Assembly: GCA_902464175.1 (NCBI GenBank)
Contig: CABQHZ010000020.1
Location: 1-25,470, forward strand
Direction of reading: 5' to 3'
DNA from: an uncultured Collinsella sp.
Lineage (GTDB): Bacteria; Actinomycetota; Coriobacteriia; Coriobacteriales; Coriobacteriaceae
DNA length: 25,470 bases
The notes under the pieces were generated by a model, which was given only the letters and a program-made list of their open reading frames with translations, was not told the origin of the DNA and did not search any database. Position numbers and translations under genes: made by a program. Numbering within the stretch: position 1 is the first letter of the stretch; each line of letters begins with the position of its first letter. This document shows positions 15,055 through 21,867 of this stretch, piece by piece.

Positions 15055-15070
15055 GGGTCTACGCCCTTAT
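15051..15070 (+). other. Hairpin across the IIB stop codon
   Basis: ATAAGGG (15051-15057) pairs perfectly with CCCTTAT (15064-15070) around a 6-base loop and includes the TAA stop at 15052-15054. It could protect the upstream mRNA or set the ratio of soluble IIA/IIB to membrane IIC. Confidence 0.4.
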
Positions 15071-15114
15071 CAGGCGCCGCCGCGTATATTCCACCCTGCG
15101 TGACGGCTTGCCAC

Positions 15115-15152
15115 CGAAAGCACTGGTACATTACTTTCGAAAGCAGGTACAT
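15115..15152 (+). repeat. Imperfect tandem repeat carrying the IIC ribosome site
   Basis: CGAAAGCACTGGTACAT (15115-15131) and CGAAAGCAGGTACAT (15138-15152) differ only by a two-base insertion. The second copy supplies the AGCAGG ribosome site for IIC. CGAAAG (15115-15120) and CTTTCG (15134-15139) are also perfect inverted repeats, so alternative folding could affect translation. Confidence 0.5.
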
Positions 15153-15155
15153 CAT

Positions 15156-16463
15156 ATGGCTTTCTCCGAGAAATTCGAAGATGTAATGATGGTTGTCGCA
15201 GAAAAAGTGGGCGACAATGTCTACCTTTCTGCCATTAAGGACGCTTTTACCGCGTTCATGCCTTTTGTTATCGTCGGCTCGATGGGCACGCTTCTCAAGA
15301 CTCTTGTCTCTTCGACTACGACTGGCCTTGCTCAATGGGTTCCGGCTCTGGCTGGTCTCGAGCCCGCATTTACGGCTATTAACTACTGCACCATGTCATT
15401 CATGACGGTGCCTATTACCTTCCTGATTGGTCTCTATCTTGCTCGCGCCAAGAAGGCCCCCGAGTATCCGACGGCTCTTGTCTCGGTCGCTGCATACATT
15501 TCCATGATCTGCACTTCGATCAAAGTCGATGGTGCGGGCACTGCGTTGGAGGCGCCTGTCTCGGGCCTGCTGACCACTCAGATGGGTGCCCAGGGACTGT
15601 TCGTCGGCATGCTTACTGCCGTTGTCTTTGGCTCGCTGTTCTGCTGGCTCAGCAAGATCGATAAGATCAAGATCAAGATGCCCCCCTCGGTTCCTTCTGG
15701 TATTTCTCAGTCCTTTAACGTTATGATCCCGGTTTTCATCGTTTTGGTTGCTAGCGCCGTCTTTGGTCTTGGCTTCCAGGCTCTCACCGGTTCTTACATC
15801 AACGATTGGATTTACGGCCTCATGCAGGCTCCGCTGGAGGCGGCCTTCAAGACCCCCGCTGGCGTCATCATCATCGTCGTTGTTTCTCAGCTCTTCTGGG
15901 TTCTCGGTATTCACGGTGGCCTCATCGTTTCCCCGGTTCGAAACCCCATGTTCAACGCTGCCATTGCAGCTAACACTGCCGCTCTTGTCGCCGGCACCAC
16001 TCCCGATTCCCCGTTTACCATGGGCTTCTGGAATTGCTTTGTCGCTCCCGGTGGTGCGGGCATGACCCTCTGCCTTATCTTTGCCATCTTCCTGTTCTCT
16101 AAGCGCGATGAGGAGAAAGCCATCGCTAAGCTTGGTTTCCTGCCTGGCCTTTGCGGAATTTCCGAGCCTGTCGTCTTTGGTATTCCCCTGGTTCTGAACC
16201 CGATTTATGCCATCCCGTTTGCCTTCGGTAGCGGTGTCTGCGTCGCTATTGCTATGTTTGCGACTTCCATCGGCTTCCTGCCTTGCAACACTGTTGACGT
16301 TCCCTTCGGTGTGCCTATCCTGCTCAATGCCTTTGTCGGTCATGGTTGGCAGGGTATCGTGGTCCAGGCCATTGAGCTTGTCATCGGCACGCTTATCTGG
16401 ATTCCCTTCGTGGTCGCTAACTCCAAGCTCGCAAAGAAGGAGCAGGAGGAGGCCGCAGCCTAA
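15156..16463 (+). CDS. PTS lactose/cellobiose-family IIC permease
   Basis: The 435-residue membrane protein has about ten hydrophobic segments and the marks of cellobiose IIC: FTAFMPFVIVGS near the start, the conserved LGIHGGLI, and the substrate-site loop GLCGISEPVVFGIPLVLNP, whose glutamate follows the family pattern. It imports and phosphorylates beta-glucosides such as cellobiose or aryl-glucosides, with phosphate from IIB. The frame is open to 15108, but ATG 15156 (MAFSEKFEDV) has AGCAGG eight bases before it and matches family N-termini. The C-terminus is a short charged tail (KKEQEEAAA). A terminator-like hairpin separates it from the downstream GH1 gene. Confidence 0.93.
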   Translation: MAFSEKFEDVMMVVAEKVGDNVYLSAIKDAFTAFMPFVIVGSMGTLLKTLVSSTTTGLAQWVPALAGLEPAFTAINYCTMSFMTVPITFLIGLYLARAKKAPEYPTALVSVAAYISMICTSIKVDGAGTALEAPVSGLLTTQMGAQGLFVGMLTAVVFGSLFCWLSKIDKIKIKMPPSVPSGISQSFNVMIPVFIVLVASAVFGLGFQALTGSYINDWIYGLMQAPLEAAFKTPAGVIIIVVVSQLFWVLGIHGGLIVSPVRNPMFNAAIAANTAALVAGTTPDSPFTMGFWNCFVAPGGAGMTLCLIFAIFLFSKRDEEKAIAKLGFLPGLCGISEPVVFGIPLVLNPIYAIPFAFGSGVCVAIAMFATSIGFLPCNTVDVPFGVPILLNAFVGHGWQGIVVQAIELVIGTLIWIPFVVANSKLAKKEQEEAAA

Positions 16464-16508
16464 GACCATCAATCTGATCGCAGATGCGATTATTAGCCTG
16501 TAACTACG

Positions 16509-16545
16509 AGGGGCGCGGTGCACGGGAGCGCCGCGCCCCTATTTT
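16509..16545 (+). terminator. Terminator/attenuator between IIC and GH1 copy 2
   Basis: AGGGGCGCGG (16509-16518) and CCGCGCCCCT (16531-16540) form a perfect 10-bp GC-rich stem with a 12-base loop, followed by ATTTTC. The T-run is short and the next gene starts 19 bp further with its own AGGAG, so partial read-through is likely, lowering expression of the hydrolases relative to the transporter. Confidence 0.65.
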
Positions 16546-16563
16546 CTAAGAATAGGAGCATCC

Positions 16564-18042
16564 ATGAGCGAATTTACCAAGACGTCCGTGTTCCCCGAAG
16601 ACTTCCTTTGGGGTGGAGCCACTGCCGCCAATCAGTGCGAGGGTGCCTGGGATGTCGATGGCAAGGGTCTTTCTGTTGCCGACTGCACAACGTATAAGCC
16701 CAACGTCGACAAAAAGAACTATGCTGCCTTGCACGGCATCACCGACGATCAGATCCGCGCTGCCATGGAGTCCGACGACATCCATGAGTACCCCAAGCGT
16801 CATGGCATCGATTTCTTCCATCGCTACAAGGAAGACATCGCGCTTTTTGCCGAGATGGGCTTCAAAACGCTGCGCGTCTCTATCCAGTGGACGCGCCTGT
16901 TTCCCACGGGCACCGAGGAGCAACCGCTCCAGGCGGGCATCGACTTCTACCGCGATCTCTTTAAGACGATGAAGGAAGCCGGCATCGAGCCGCTCGTGAC
17001 GCTTCATCACTACGAGATGCCGCTCTACCTCGCCAACCACTATGACGGCTGGGGAAAGCGTGAGGTCATCGACTTCTTCGTGCGTTACTGCGAGGTATGC
17101 TTCCGCGAGTTTGGCGAGTATGTGAAATACTGGCTCACCTTCAACGAGATTGATTCCGTGTTCCGTCACCCCTGGACCACGATCGGCGTCTGCACCGACC
17201 GCTATCCCGCAGACAAGTGCGAGGAGCTCATCTACCAGTGTGTGCACAACCAGTTCGTGGCGAGTGCCCTTGCCACCAAGATGCTCCACGAGATGGTGCC
17301 GGGCGCGCAGATGGGCTGTATGGTGACGCGCACGCTCACCTATCCCGAGAACTGCAACCCCAAGAACATGCTGCTCGCGCAGAAGACGAATCGCGATAAC
17401 TATTTCTATAGCGACGTTCAGGTTCTAGGCGAGTATCCCAAGCATGTTCTTAAATACTGGGAGCACCACGGCATCCATGTCGAGTTTGGCATGGGTGACG
17501 AGGCCATCCTCAAGCAGTACCCGGTGGACTTCGTATCCTTCTCCTACTACATGAGTATGGTTGACTCCATCGATGCCGACAAGCGCGAAAAAGTGGGGGG
17601 TAACCTTGCCACGGGTGTCAAGAACCCGTTCCTGCCCATCTCCGACTGGGGCTGGCAGGTTGACCCCGATGGCCTCACCTATGCGCTCATCGACATGGAT
17701 GACCGCTACCACAAGCCGCTGTTTATCGTCGAGAACGGCCTGGGAGCCTACGACAAGGTCGAGGAGGACGGCTCGATTAACGACGACTACCGCATCGACT
17801 ACTTCCGCGAGCACATCAAGGCCATCGGTGCCGCGATCGAAGAGGGCGTCGACGTCATGGGCTACACGCCTTGGGGCTGCATCGACCTCGTGAGTATGTC
17901 CACCTGCGAGATGGATAAGCGCTACGGCTTTATTTATGTTGACCTGGACAACGAGGGCAACGGCACCTATGCCCGCTCCAAGAAGAAGAGTTTTGGCTGG
18001 TACAAGAAGGTCATTGCTTCCAACGGCGCTGATCTCGACTAG
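16564..18042 (+). CDS. GH1 6-phospho-beta-glucosidase (copy 2)
   Basis: The 492-residue GH1 enzyme starts FPEDFLWGGATAANQCEGAW, has acid/base E195 in TFNEI, nucleophile E390 in IVENG, and the 6-phosphate site IDLVSMSTCEMDKRYGF. It cleaves the phosphorylated beta-glucosides delivered by the PTS just upstream. It shares with copy 3 the segment AWDVDGKG and the C-terminal RSKKKSFGWYKKVI but differs across the middle, so the two probably prefer different aglycones. AGGAG is 5 bases before ATG 16564. It follows the IIC gene across a 100-bp gap that holds a hairpin. Confidence 0.95.
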   Translation: MSEFTKTSVFPEDFLWGGATAANQCEGAWDVDGKGLSVADCTTYKPNVDKKNYAALHGITDDQIRAAMESDDIHEYPKRHGIDFFHRYKEDIALFAEMGFKTLRVSIQWTRLFPTGTEEQPLQAGIDFYRDLFKTMKEAGIEPLVTLHHYEMPLYLANHYDGWGKREVIDFFVRYCEVCFREFGEYVKYWLTFNEIDSVFRHPWTTIGVCTDRYPADKCEELIYQCVHNQFVASALATKMLHEMVPGAQMGCMVTRTLTYPENCNPKNMLLAQKTNRDNYFYSDVQVLGEYPKHVLKYWEHHGIHVEFGMGDEAILKQYPVDFVSFSYYMSMVDSIDADKREKVGGNLATGVKNPFLPISDWGWQVDPDGLTYALIDMDDRYHKPLFIVENGLGAYDKVEEDGSINDDYRIDYFREHIKAIGAAIEEGVDVMGYTPWGCIDLVSMSTCEMDKRYGFIYVDLDNEGNGTYARSKKKSFGWYKKVIASNGADLD

Positions 18043-18058
18043 TTGCTGAACACCCTTA

Positions 18059-18088
18059 GCACGGCCGGCATTTTTTATCCGACCGTGC
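18059..18088 (+). other. Inverted repeat between GH1 copies 2 and 3
   Basis: GCACGGCCGG (18059-18068) and CCGACCGTGC (18079-18088) pair over nine of ten positions. The run of six T's sits in the loop rather than after the stem, so it is not a standard terminator. It lies 25 bp before the next start codon and may act in mRNA processing. Confidence 0.4.
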
Positions 18089-18113
18089 CATTACATAAGA
18101 AAGGAATAGACCG

Positions 18114-19547
18114 ATGAGCGTTTTCCCCAAAGACTTCCTGTGGGGCGGTGCCACTGCGGCCAACCAGTTCGAAGGTGCTTGGGATGTCGACGGCAAGGGC
18201 CCGAGCTGCATGGACATGGCCACCAATGGCAACCATCATCACCCGCGCGAGATCACGCCGGTGCTCGACCCCGATAAACTCTATCCTTGCCATGACGGTG
18301 TCGATTTCTATCATCACTACAAGGAAGACATCGCGCTTCTCGCCGAGATGGGCTTCAAGGTTTTCCGCTTCTCGATGAACTGGCCGCGCATCTTCCCGAC
18401 GGGATTTGAGGACGAGCCCAACGAGGCTGGCCTTGCGTTTTATGACCGTGTCATGGACGAATGTGCGAAGTACGACATCGAGCCGCTCGTCACCCTCAGC
18501 CACTATGAGATGCCCTTCGCCATGTGCCAGAAGATAGATGGTTGGGCATCGCGCGAGGCCATCGACTGCTATGTCAAGTACGCCAAGACCGTCATGGAGT
18601 ACTACAAGGGCAAGTGCCACTATTGGCTTACCTTCAACGAAATCAACTGCGGTATGATGTCGCTCGGCAACTACATGAGCCTCGGTATCCTCAACCCGGG
18701 CTCGTTCGACTTGCGCCATCAGAACGACGACCCGCAAAAGCGCCTGCAGGCCCTGCACCATCAGTTCGTCGCAAGCGCGCTCGCTGTCAAAGCGGGCCAC
18801 GAGATTGACTCCGACAACAAGATGGGCTGCATGATCGCCTATATGCTCGCGTATCCCCTTACGCCCAACCCCGATGACGTTGAGCTCGCCCGCGAGCGCA
18901 ACCAGTATCGCAATTACTACTGCTCCGACGTCATGGTGCGCGGCGAGTATCCCTATTTCGCTCCGCGTCTGTGGGACGAGGAGGGCGTTTCGCTCGATAT
19001 CACCGACGAGGACCGTAGGATCCTCAAGGAGGGTACGGTCGATTTCTATACGCACAGCTACTATCAGAGCCAGTGCGCAAGCACTGACCCTGCCGAGGAG
19101 ACGAGCGGTAACCTTCTCGGGGGCGCCAAGAATCCTTACCTCAAGGAGACTGCATGGGAGTGGCCAATCGACCCTATGGGTCTGCGTATCATGCTCAACC
19201 AGGTGTACGAGCGCTATCAAATTCCCATTATGGTGGTTGAGAACGGCCTCGGCTGCTGCGACGAGGTCAATCCGGATGGATCCATCGACGACGATTATCG
19301 TATCGAGTACTTGCGCGATCACATCAAGGCCATGGCCGAGGCCATCAAGGATGGTGTTGAGGTCTGGGGCTACACGCCTTGGGGCTGCATCGACCTGGTG
19401 AGCAATGCCGATGGAGAGATGGCCAAGCGCTACGGGTTTGTTTATGTCGATAAGCACGATGACGGCACCGGTACTATGGAGCGCTCGCGTAAAAAGAGCT
19501 TCTACTGGTACAAGAAGGTTATTGAGACCAACGGCGAGGAGCTGTAA
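18114..19547 (+). CDS. GH1 6-phospho-beta-glucosidase (copy 3)
   Basis: The 477-residue GH1 enzyme starts FPKDFLWGGATAANQFEGAW, with acid/base E176 in TFNEI and nucleophile E376 in VVENG. The phosphate-site region reads IDLVSNADGEMAKRYGF: serine, lysine and tyrosine are kept, but the residues after the serine (NADGEM) differ from the STGEM/STCEM of the other two copies. This may reflect a different substrate range. AAAGGAA precedes ATG 18114. The stop codon overlaps the start of the AEC permease gene by one base (TAATG), a sign of translational coupling. Confidence 0.95.
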   Translation: MSVFPKDFLWGGATAANQFEGAWDVDGKGPSCMDMATNGNHHHPREITPVLDPDKLYPCHDGVDFYHHYKEDIALLAEMGFKVFRFSMNWPRIFPTGFEDEPNEAGLAFYDRVMDECAKYDIEPLVTLSHYEMPFAMCQKIDGWASREAIDCYVKYAKTVMEYYKGKCHYWLTFNEINCGMMSLGNYMSLGILNPGSFDLRHQNDDPQKRLQALHHQFVASALAVKAGHEIDSDNKMGCMIAYMLAYPLTPNPDDVELARERNQYRNYYCSDVMVRGEYPYFAPRLWDEEGVSLDITDEDRRILKEGTVDFYTHSYYQSQCASTDPAEETSGNLLGGAKNPYLKETAWEWPIDPMGLRIMLNQVYERYQIPIMVVENGLGCCDEVNPDGSIDDDYRIEYLRDHIKAMAEAIKDGVEVWGYTPWGCIDLVSNADGEMAKRYGFVYVDKHDDGTGTMERSRKKSFYWYKKVIETNGEEL

Positions 19548-20467
19548 TGGGAGGAGCGGTTGCCGCGCTTATCAATCAGATCGTCATCATGTTTATCCTG
19601 ATGGCGATCGGCTATGTTCTCTACCGCATGAAGATTATCGACCGCAAGGGCACGAGCCAGATGGCCAATGTGGTCATCTATGTGGCGTATCCCTGCATTA
19701 CGCTGAGAACCCTTATGGTCGACTTCGAACCCAACATGATCCGCGACGCGGGATTTTGCTTTGTGCTTACCGTTGTGGTCACACTAATTTCGATTCCGCT
19801 CACGCGTCTGTTTTTTAAAAAGGAGGATGGTGTCGCCCGTTACGGTGCCATCTTCTCCAACAGCGGCTTTATCGGGGTTCCCATTGTTATGGGTGTGTTC
19901 GGGTCCGAATACGTCTTCTACCTCTCCATCGGAGTCTCATGCCTCACGTTTTTCATTTGGACGTATGGCGTATGGTTGGTTTCGGGTGATAAGAGCCAGA
20001 TGTCCTTTAAGAACTGCATTACTAACCCCAATCTCATCATGATCTTGATTGGTCTTGTTTGCTTTTTCTTTTCAATCCATCCGCCCGCGTTGATGGCGAC
20101 GATTCTCGATGACCTGGGTGCGCTCAATACGGGCCTTGTGATGCTTGTGCTTGGAGCCTATTTGGCGCAGAGCGATATGCGCGCTGTCGTTACGAGCAAA
20201 AAGGCCTATCTCGTTAGCTTGGTGAGACTCGTCATCATCCCGGCGATCGTTGTTGGCATATTGGCGCTCTTCCCGTGGATTGATGCCAAGGTTCGCCTCA
20301 CGATGCTTATCGCTCTCGGTGCGCCTGTCGCATCGTTCGCGGCCATCTTGTCCGAGAAATACGGCGGCAACTATAAGTTTGGAATCGGTTTGGTGACGCT
20401 GTCGACGATTCTGTCGCTCGTCACCATGCCCATCATGCTTGAGCTCGCGTCTTTGGTGATCGTATAG
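19547..20467 (+). CDS. AEC family transporter (copy 2)
   Basis: The 306-residue product has about ten membrane segments in the AEC (auxin efflux carrier/malate permease) layout: an N-terminal NQIVIMFILMAIGYVLYRM, then IFSNSGFIGVPIVMGVFGS, LNTGLVMLVLGAYLAQSDMR and a C-terminal LSTILSLVTMPIMLELA. It parallels copy 1 (10393-11331) motif by motif. Its ATG overlaps the GH1 copy 3 stop codon, so the two proteins are made together. Family members move organic acids or weak-acid aromatics. Coupling to a glucosidase suggests export of a released aglycone or an end-product acid, which is a hypothesis. Confidence 0.92.
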   Translation: MGGAVAALINQIVIMFILMAIGYVLYRMKIIDRKGTSQMANVVIYVAYPCITLRTLMVDFEPNMIRDAGFCFVLTVVVTLISIPLTRLFFKKEDGVARYGAIFSNSGFIGVPIVMGVFGSEYVFYLSIGVSCLTFFIWTYGVWLVSGDKSQMSFKNCITNPNLIMILIGLVCFFFSIHPPALMATILDDLGALNTGLVMLVLGAYLAQSDMRAVVTSKKAYLVSLVRLVIIPAIVVGILALFPWIDAKVRLTMLIALGAPVASFAAILSEKYGGNYKFGIGLVTLSTILSLVTMPIMLELASLVIV

Positions 20468-20477
20468 CTGGTTGGTA

Positions 20478-20509
20478 TTTGGGGGTTGACAATAACGTCA
20501 ACCCCCAAA
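20478..20509 (+). terminator. Long perfect hairpin at the end of the glucoside operon
   Basis: TTTGGGGGTTGAC (20478-20490) and GTCAACCCCCAAA (20497-20509) form a perfect 13-bp stem with a 6-base loop 10 bp after the AEC 2 stop. No T-run follows (CTCGTCAACGG), so it may need Rho or act as a 3'-end stabiliser. On the minus strand the arm start also lacks a run of T's beyond three. Confidence 0.55.
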
Positions 20510-20585
20510 CTCGTCAACGGCCGTTCTGAGGCGGCAGGCGGTATAAAAAATCGCTAAAGTACCCATATTCGTGAACAAACGAACG

Positions 20586-20612
20586 TTTATCTTGGGTATG
20601 CCGTGGTAAAAT
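20586..20612 (+). promoter_or_regulatory. Candidate fba promoter
   Basis: TAAAAT (20607-20612) is a good -10 box placed about 40 bp before the aldolase start. The best -35 candidate, TTTATC (20586-20591), is a weak match with a 15-bp spacer. AAACG-AA-CGTTT (20578-20589) forms a small dyad over the -35 region that a repressor might use. Confidence 0.4.
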
Positions 20613-20652
20613 CTCAGGCGTTATCGGAGCAACCTTACAGGAGGTTTCTTTT

Positions 20653-21519
20653 ATGCTCGTCAACGCAGCAGACATGCTCAAGAAGGCCGAGGCCGGCAAG
20701 TACGCTCTCGGTGCCTTCAACACCAACAACCTCGAGTGGACCTTGGCTATTCTCCAGGCCGCCGAGGAGGCCAAGTCTCCGCTGATCCTTCAGTGCACCG
20801 CTGGTGCCGCCAAGTGGATGGGCGGTTTCAAGGTCTGCGCCGACATGGTCAAGGCTGCCGTCGAGGCCACGGGCGTTACCGTTCCCGTCGCCCTTCACCT
20901 CGACCACGGTTCTTACGAGGACTGCTTCAAGTGCATCGAGGCCGGCTTCACGTCCATCATGTATGACGGCTCTCACGAGGAGACCTTCCAGCTTAACCTC
21001 GACCGCACCAAGGAGCTCGTTGAGCTTGCCCACTCCAAGGGCATGTCCATCGAGGCCGAGGTTGGCGGCATCGGCGGCACCGAGGACGGCGTGACCTCCA
21101 ACGGCGAGCTCGCTGACCCCGCTGAGTGCAAGCAGATTGCCGACCTGGGCGTTGACTTCCTCGCCTGCGGCATCGGCAACATCCACGGCGTGTACCCCGC
21201 CGACTGGGCCGGCCTTTCCTTCGAGCGTCTGGGCGAGATCAAGGCCCAGACCGGTGACCTGCCCCTCGTTCTGCACGGTGGCACCGGCATCCCCGAGGAT
21301 CAGATCAAGAAGGCCATCTCCCTGGGCATCTCCAAGATCAACGTCAACACCGACCTGCAGCTCGTCTTCGCCAAGGGCGTCCGCGAGTACATCGAGGCTG
21401 GCAAGGATCAGCAGGGCAAGGGCTTTGACCCCCGCAAGCTCCTCAAGCCTGGTCGCGACAACATCGTTGCCCGCACCAAGGAGCTCATGGAGGAGTTTGG
21501 TTCCGTCAACAAGGCGTAA
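20653..21519 (+). CDS. fba: Class II fructose-bisphosphate aldolase
   Basis: The 288-residue enzyme has the zinc aldolase pattern: GAFNTNNLEWTLAILQAAEE, catalytic D84 and zinc ligand H85 in LHLDHGSYED, the EAEVGGIGGTEDG loop, a zinc histidine in GNIHGVY and another in LVLHGGTGIP, then ISKINVNTDLQ. It splits fructose 1,6-bisphosphate into dihydroxyacetone phosphate and glyceraldehyde 3-phosphate in glycolysis. The sequence resembles Firmicutes-type Fba more than GatY/KbaY tagatose aldolases, though specificity is not certain. ATG 20653 has a perfect AGGAGG nine bases upstream. Codon use is strongly biased (GCC, CTC, AAG), fitting a highly expressed gene. It has its own promoter and terminator and is not part of the glucoside operon. 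Confidence 0.94.
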   Translation: MLVNAADMLKKAEAGKYALGAFNTNNLEWTLAILQAAEEAKSPLILQCTAGAAKWMGGFKVCADMVKAAVEATGVTVPVALHLDHGSYEDCFKCIEAGFTSIMYDGSHEETFQLNLDRTKELVELAHSKGMSIEAEVGGIGGTEDGVTSNGELADPAECKQIADLGVDFLACGIGNIHGVYPADWAGLSFERLGEIKAQTGDLPLVLHGGTGIPEDQIKKAISLGISKINVNTDLQLVFAKGVREYIEAGKDQQGKGFDPRKLLKPGRDNIVARTKELMEEFGSVNKA

Positions 21520-21539
21520 GCGTCGCTAAACTTCCCGCC

Positions 21540-21639
21540 GGAAGCCCCGTCCCCCTACACTGTTTCCTTTGCGCTCACCTGGCTTCGCCAGAAGTCGCGC
21601 CGAGGAAACAGCTCCGGGGGACGGGGCTTCCTTCTTTTT
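21540..21639 (+). terminator. Elaborate three-stem terminator after fba
   Basis: The outer stem is a perfect 16-bp pairing, 21540-21555 (GGAAGCCCCGTCCCCC) with 21616-21631, followed by TTCTTTTT. Inside it are GTTTCCT (21562-21568)/AGGAAAC (21603-21609) and CTGGC (21579-21583)/GCCAG (21587-21591). This nested hairpin is much larger than an ordinary intrinsic terminator. Confidence 0.85.
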
Positions 21640-21772
21640 CCGCCGCAGGGTTACGAGGCTGATATTTATTTGCTTGTCGGATTGCTAGAAGTCGCGCGAC
21701 GGAATCAGCTCCGGGGAAACGGGGCCTCCTTTGTTAACTCGCTACAGGGTTACTGGGCTGAATTCATTTATT
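21590..21772. repeat. Imperfect tandem copy of the terminator's right half
   Basis: The segment beginning AGAAGTCGCGC at 21590 recurs at 21687. Both copies run through GGAA-(A/T)CAGCTCCGGGG, a GGGG-C-TCCTT block, CAGGGTTAC and GGCTGA followed by an AT-rich stretch, to about 21672 and 21772. The second copy has diverged and no longer has a left arm to pair with. Confidence 0.6.
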
Positions 21773-21805
21773 GACTACCGTTCAGCGGCGTTGATGGCTT
21801 CCTTG

Positions 21806-21834
21806 TTGGGGCTTTCTTTTTATCTCGGTACAAT
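21806..21834 (+). promoter_or_regulatory. Candidate promoter of the transglutaminase-like gene
   Basis: TTGGGG (21806-21811) and TACAAT (21829-21834) are separated by 17 bp, and the -10 lies 33 bp before the start codon. The spacing is ideal, the -10 is strong and the -35 keeps only TTG. Confidence 0.55.
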
Positions 21835-21867
21835 GTGGTCAGTTTGTCGTTCGGTGTGGGAGTGGTT

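Noticed and set aside
15396..16523. 375-codon minus-strand frame opposite IIC
   Set aside because: Hydrophilic, D/R/N-rich mirror of a membrane protein gene with no recognisable motif.
18075..19457. 460-codon minus-strand frame opposite GH1 copy 3
   Set aside because: Similar mirror frames occur opposite the other GH1 genes; they reflect codon bias, not coding.
20653..21519. Aldolase as part of the glucoside operon (tagatose-bisphosphate aldolase)
   Set aside because: It has its own promoter region and terminator, and its sequence follows Fba rather than GatY/KbaY; no tagatose or galactitol genes are near.
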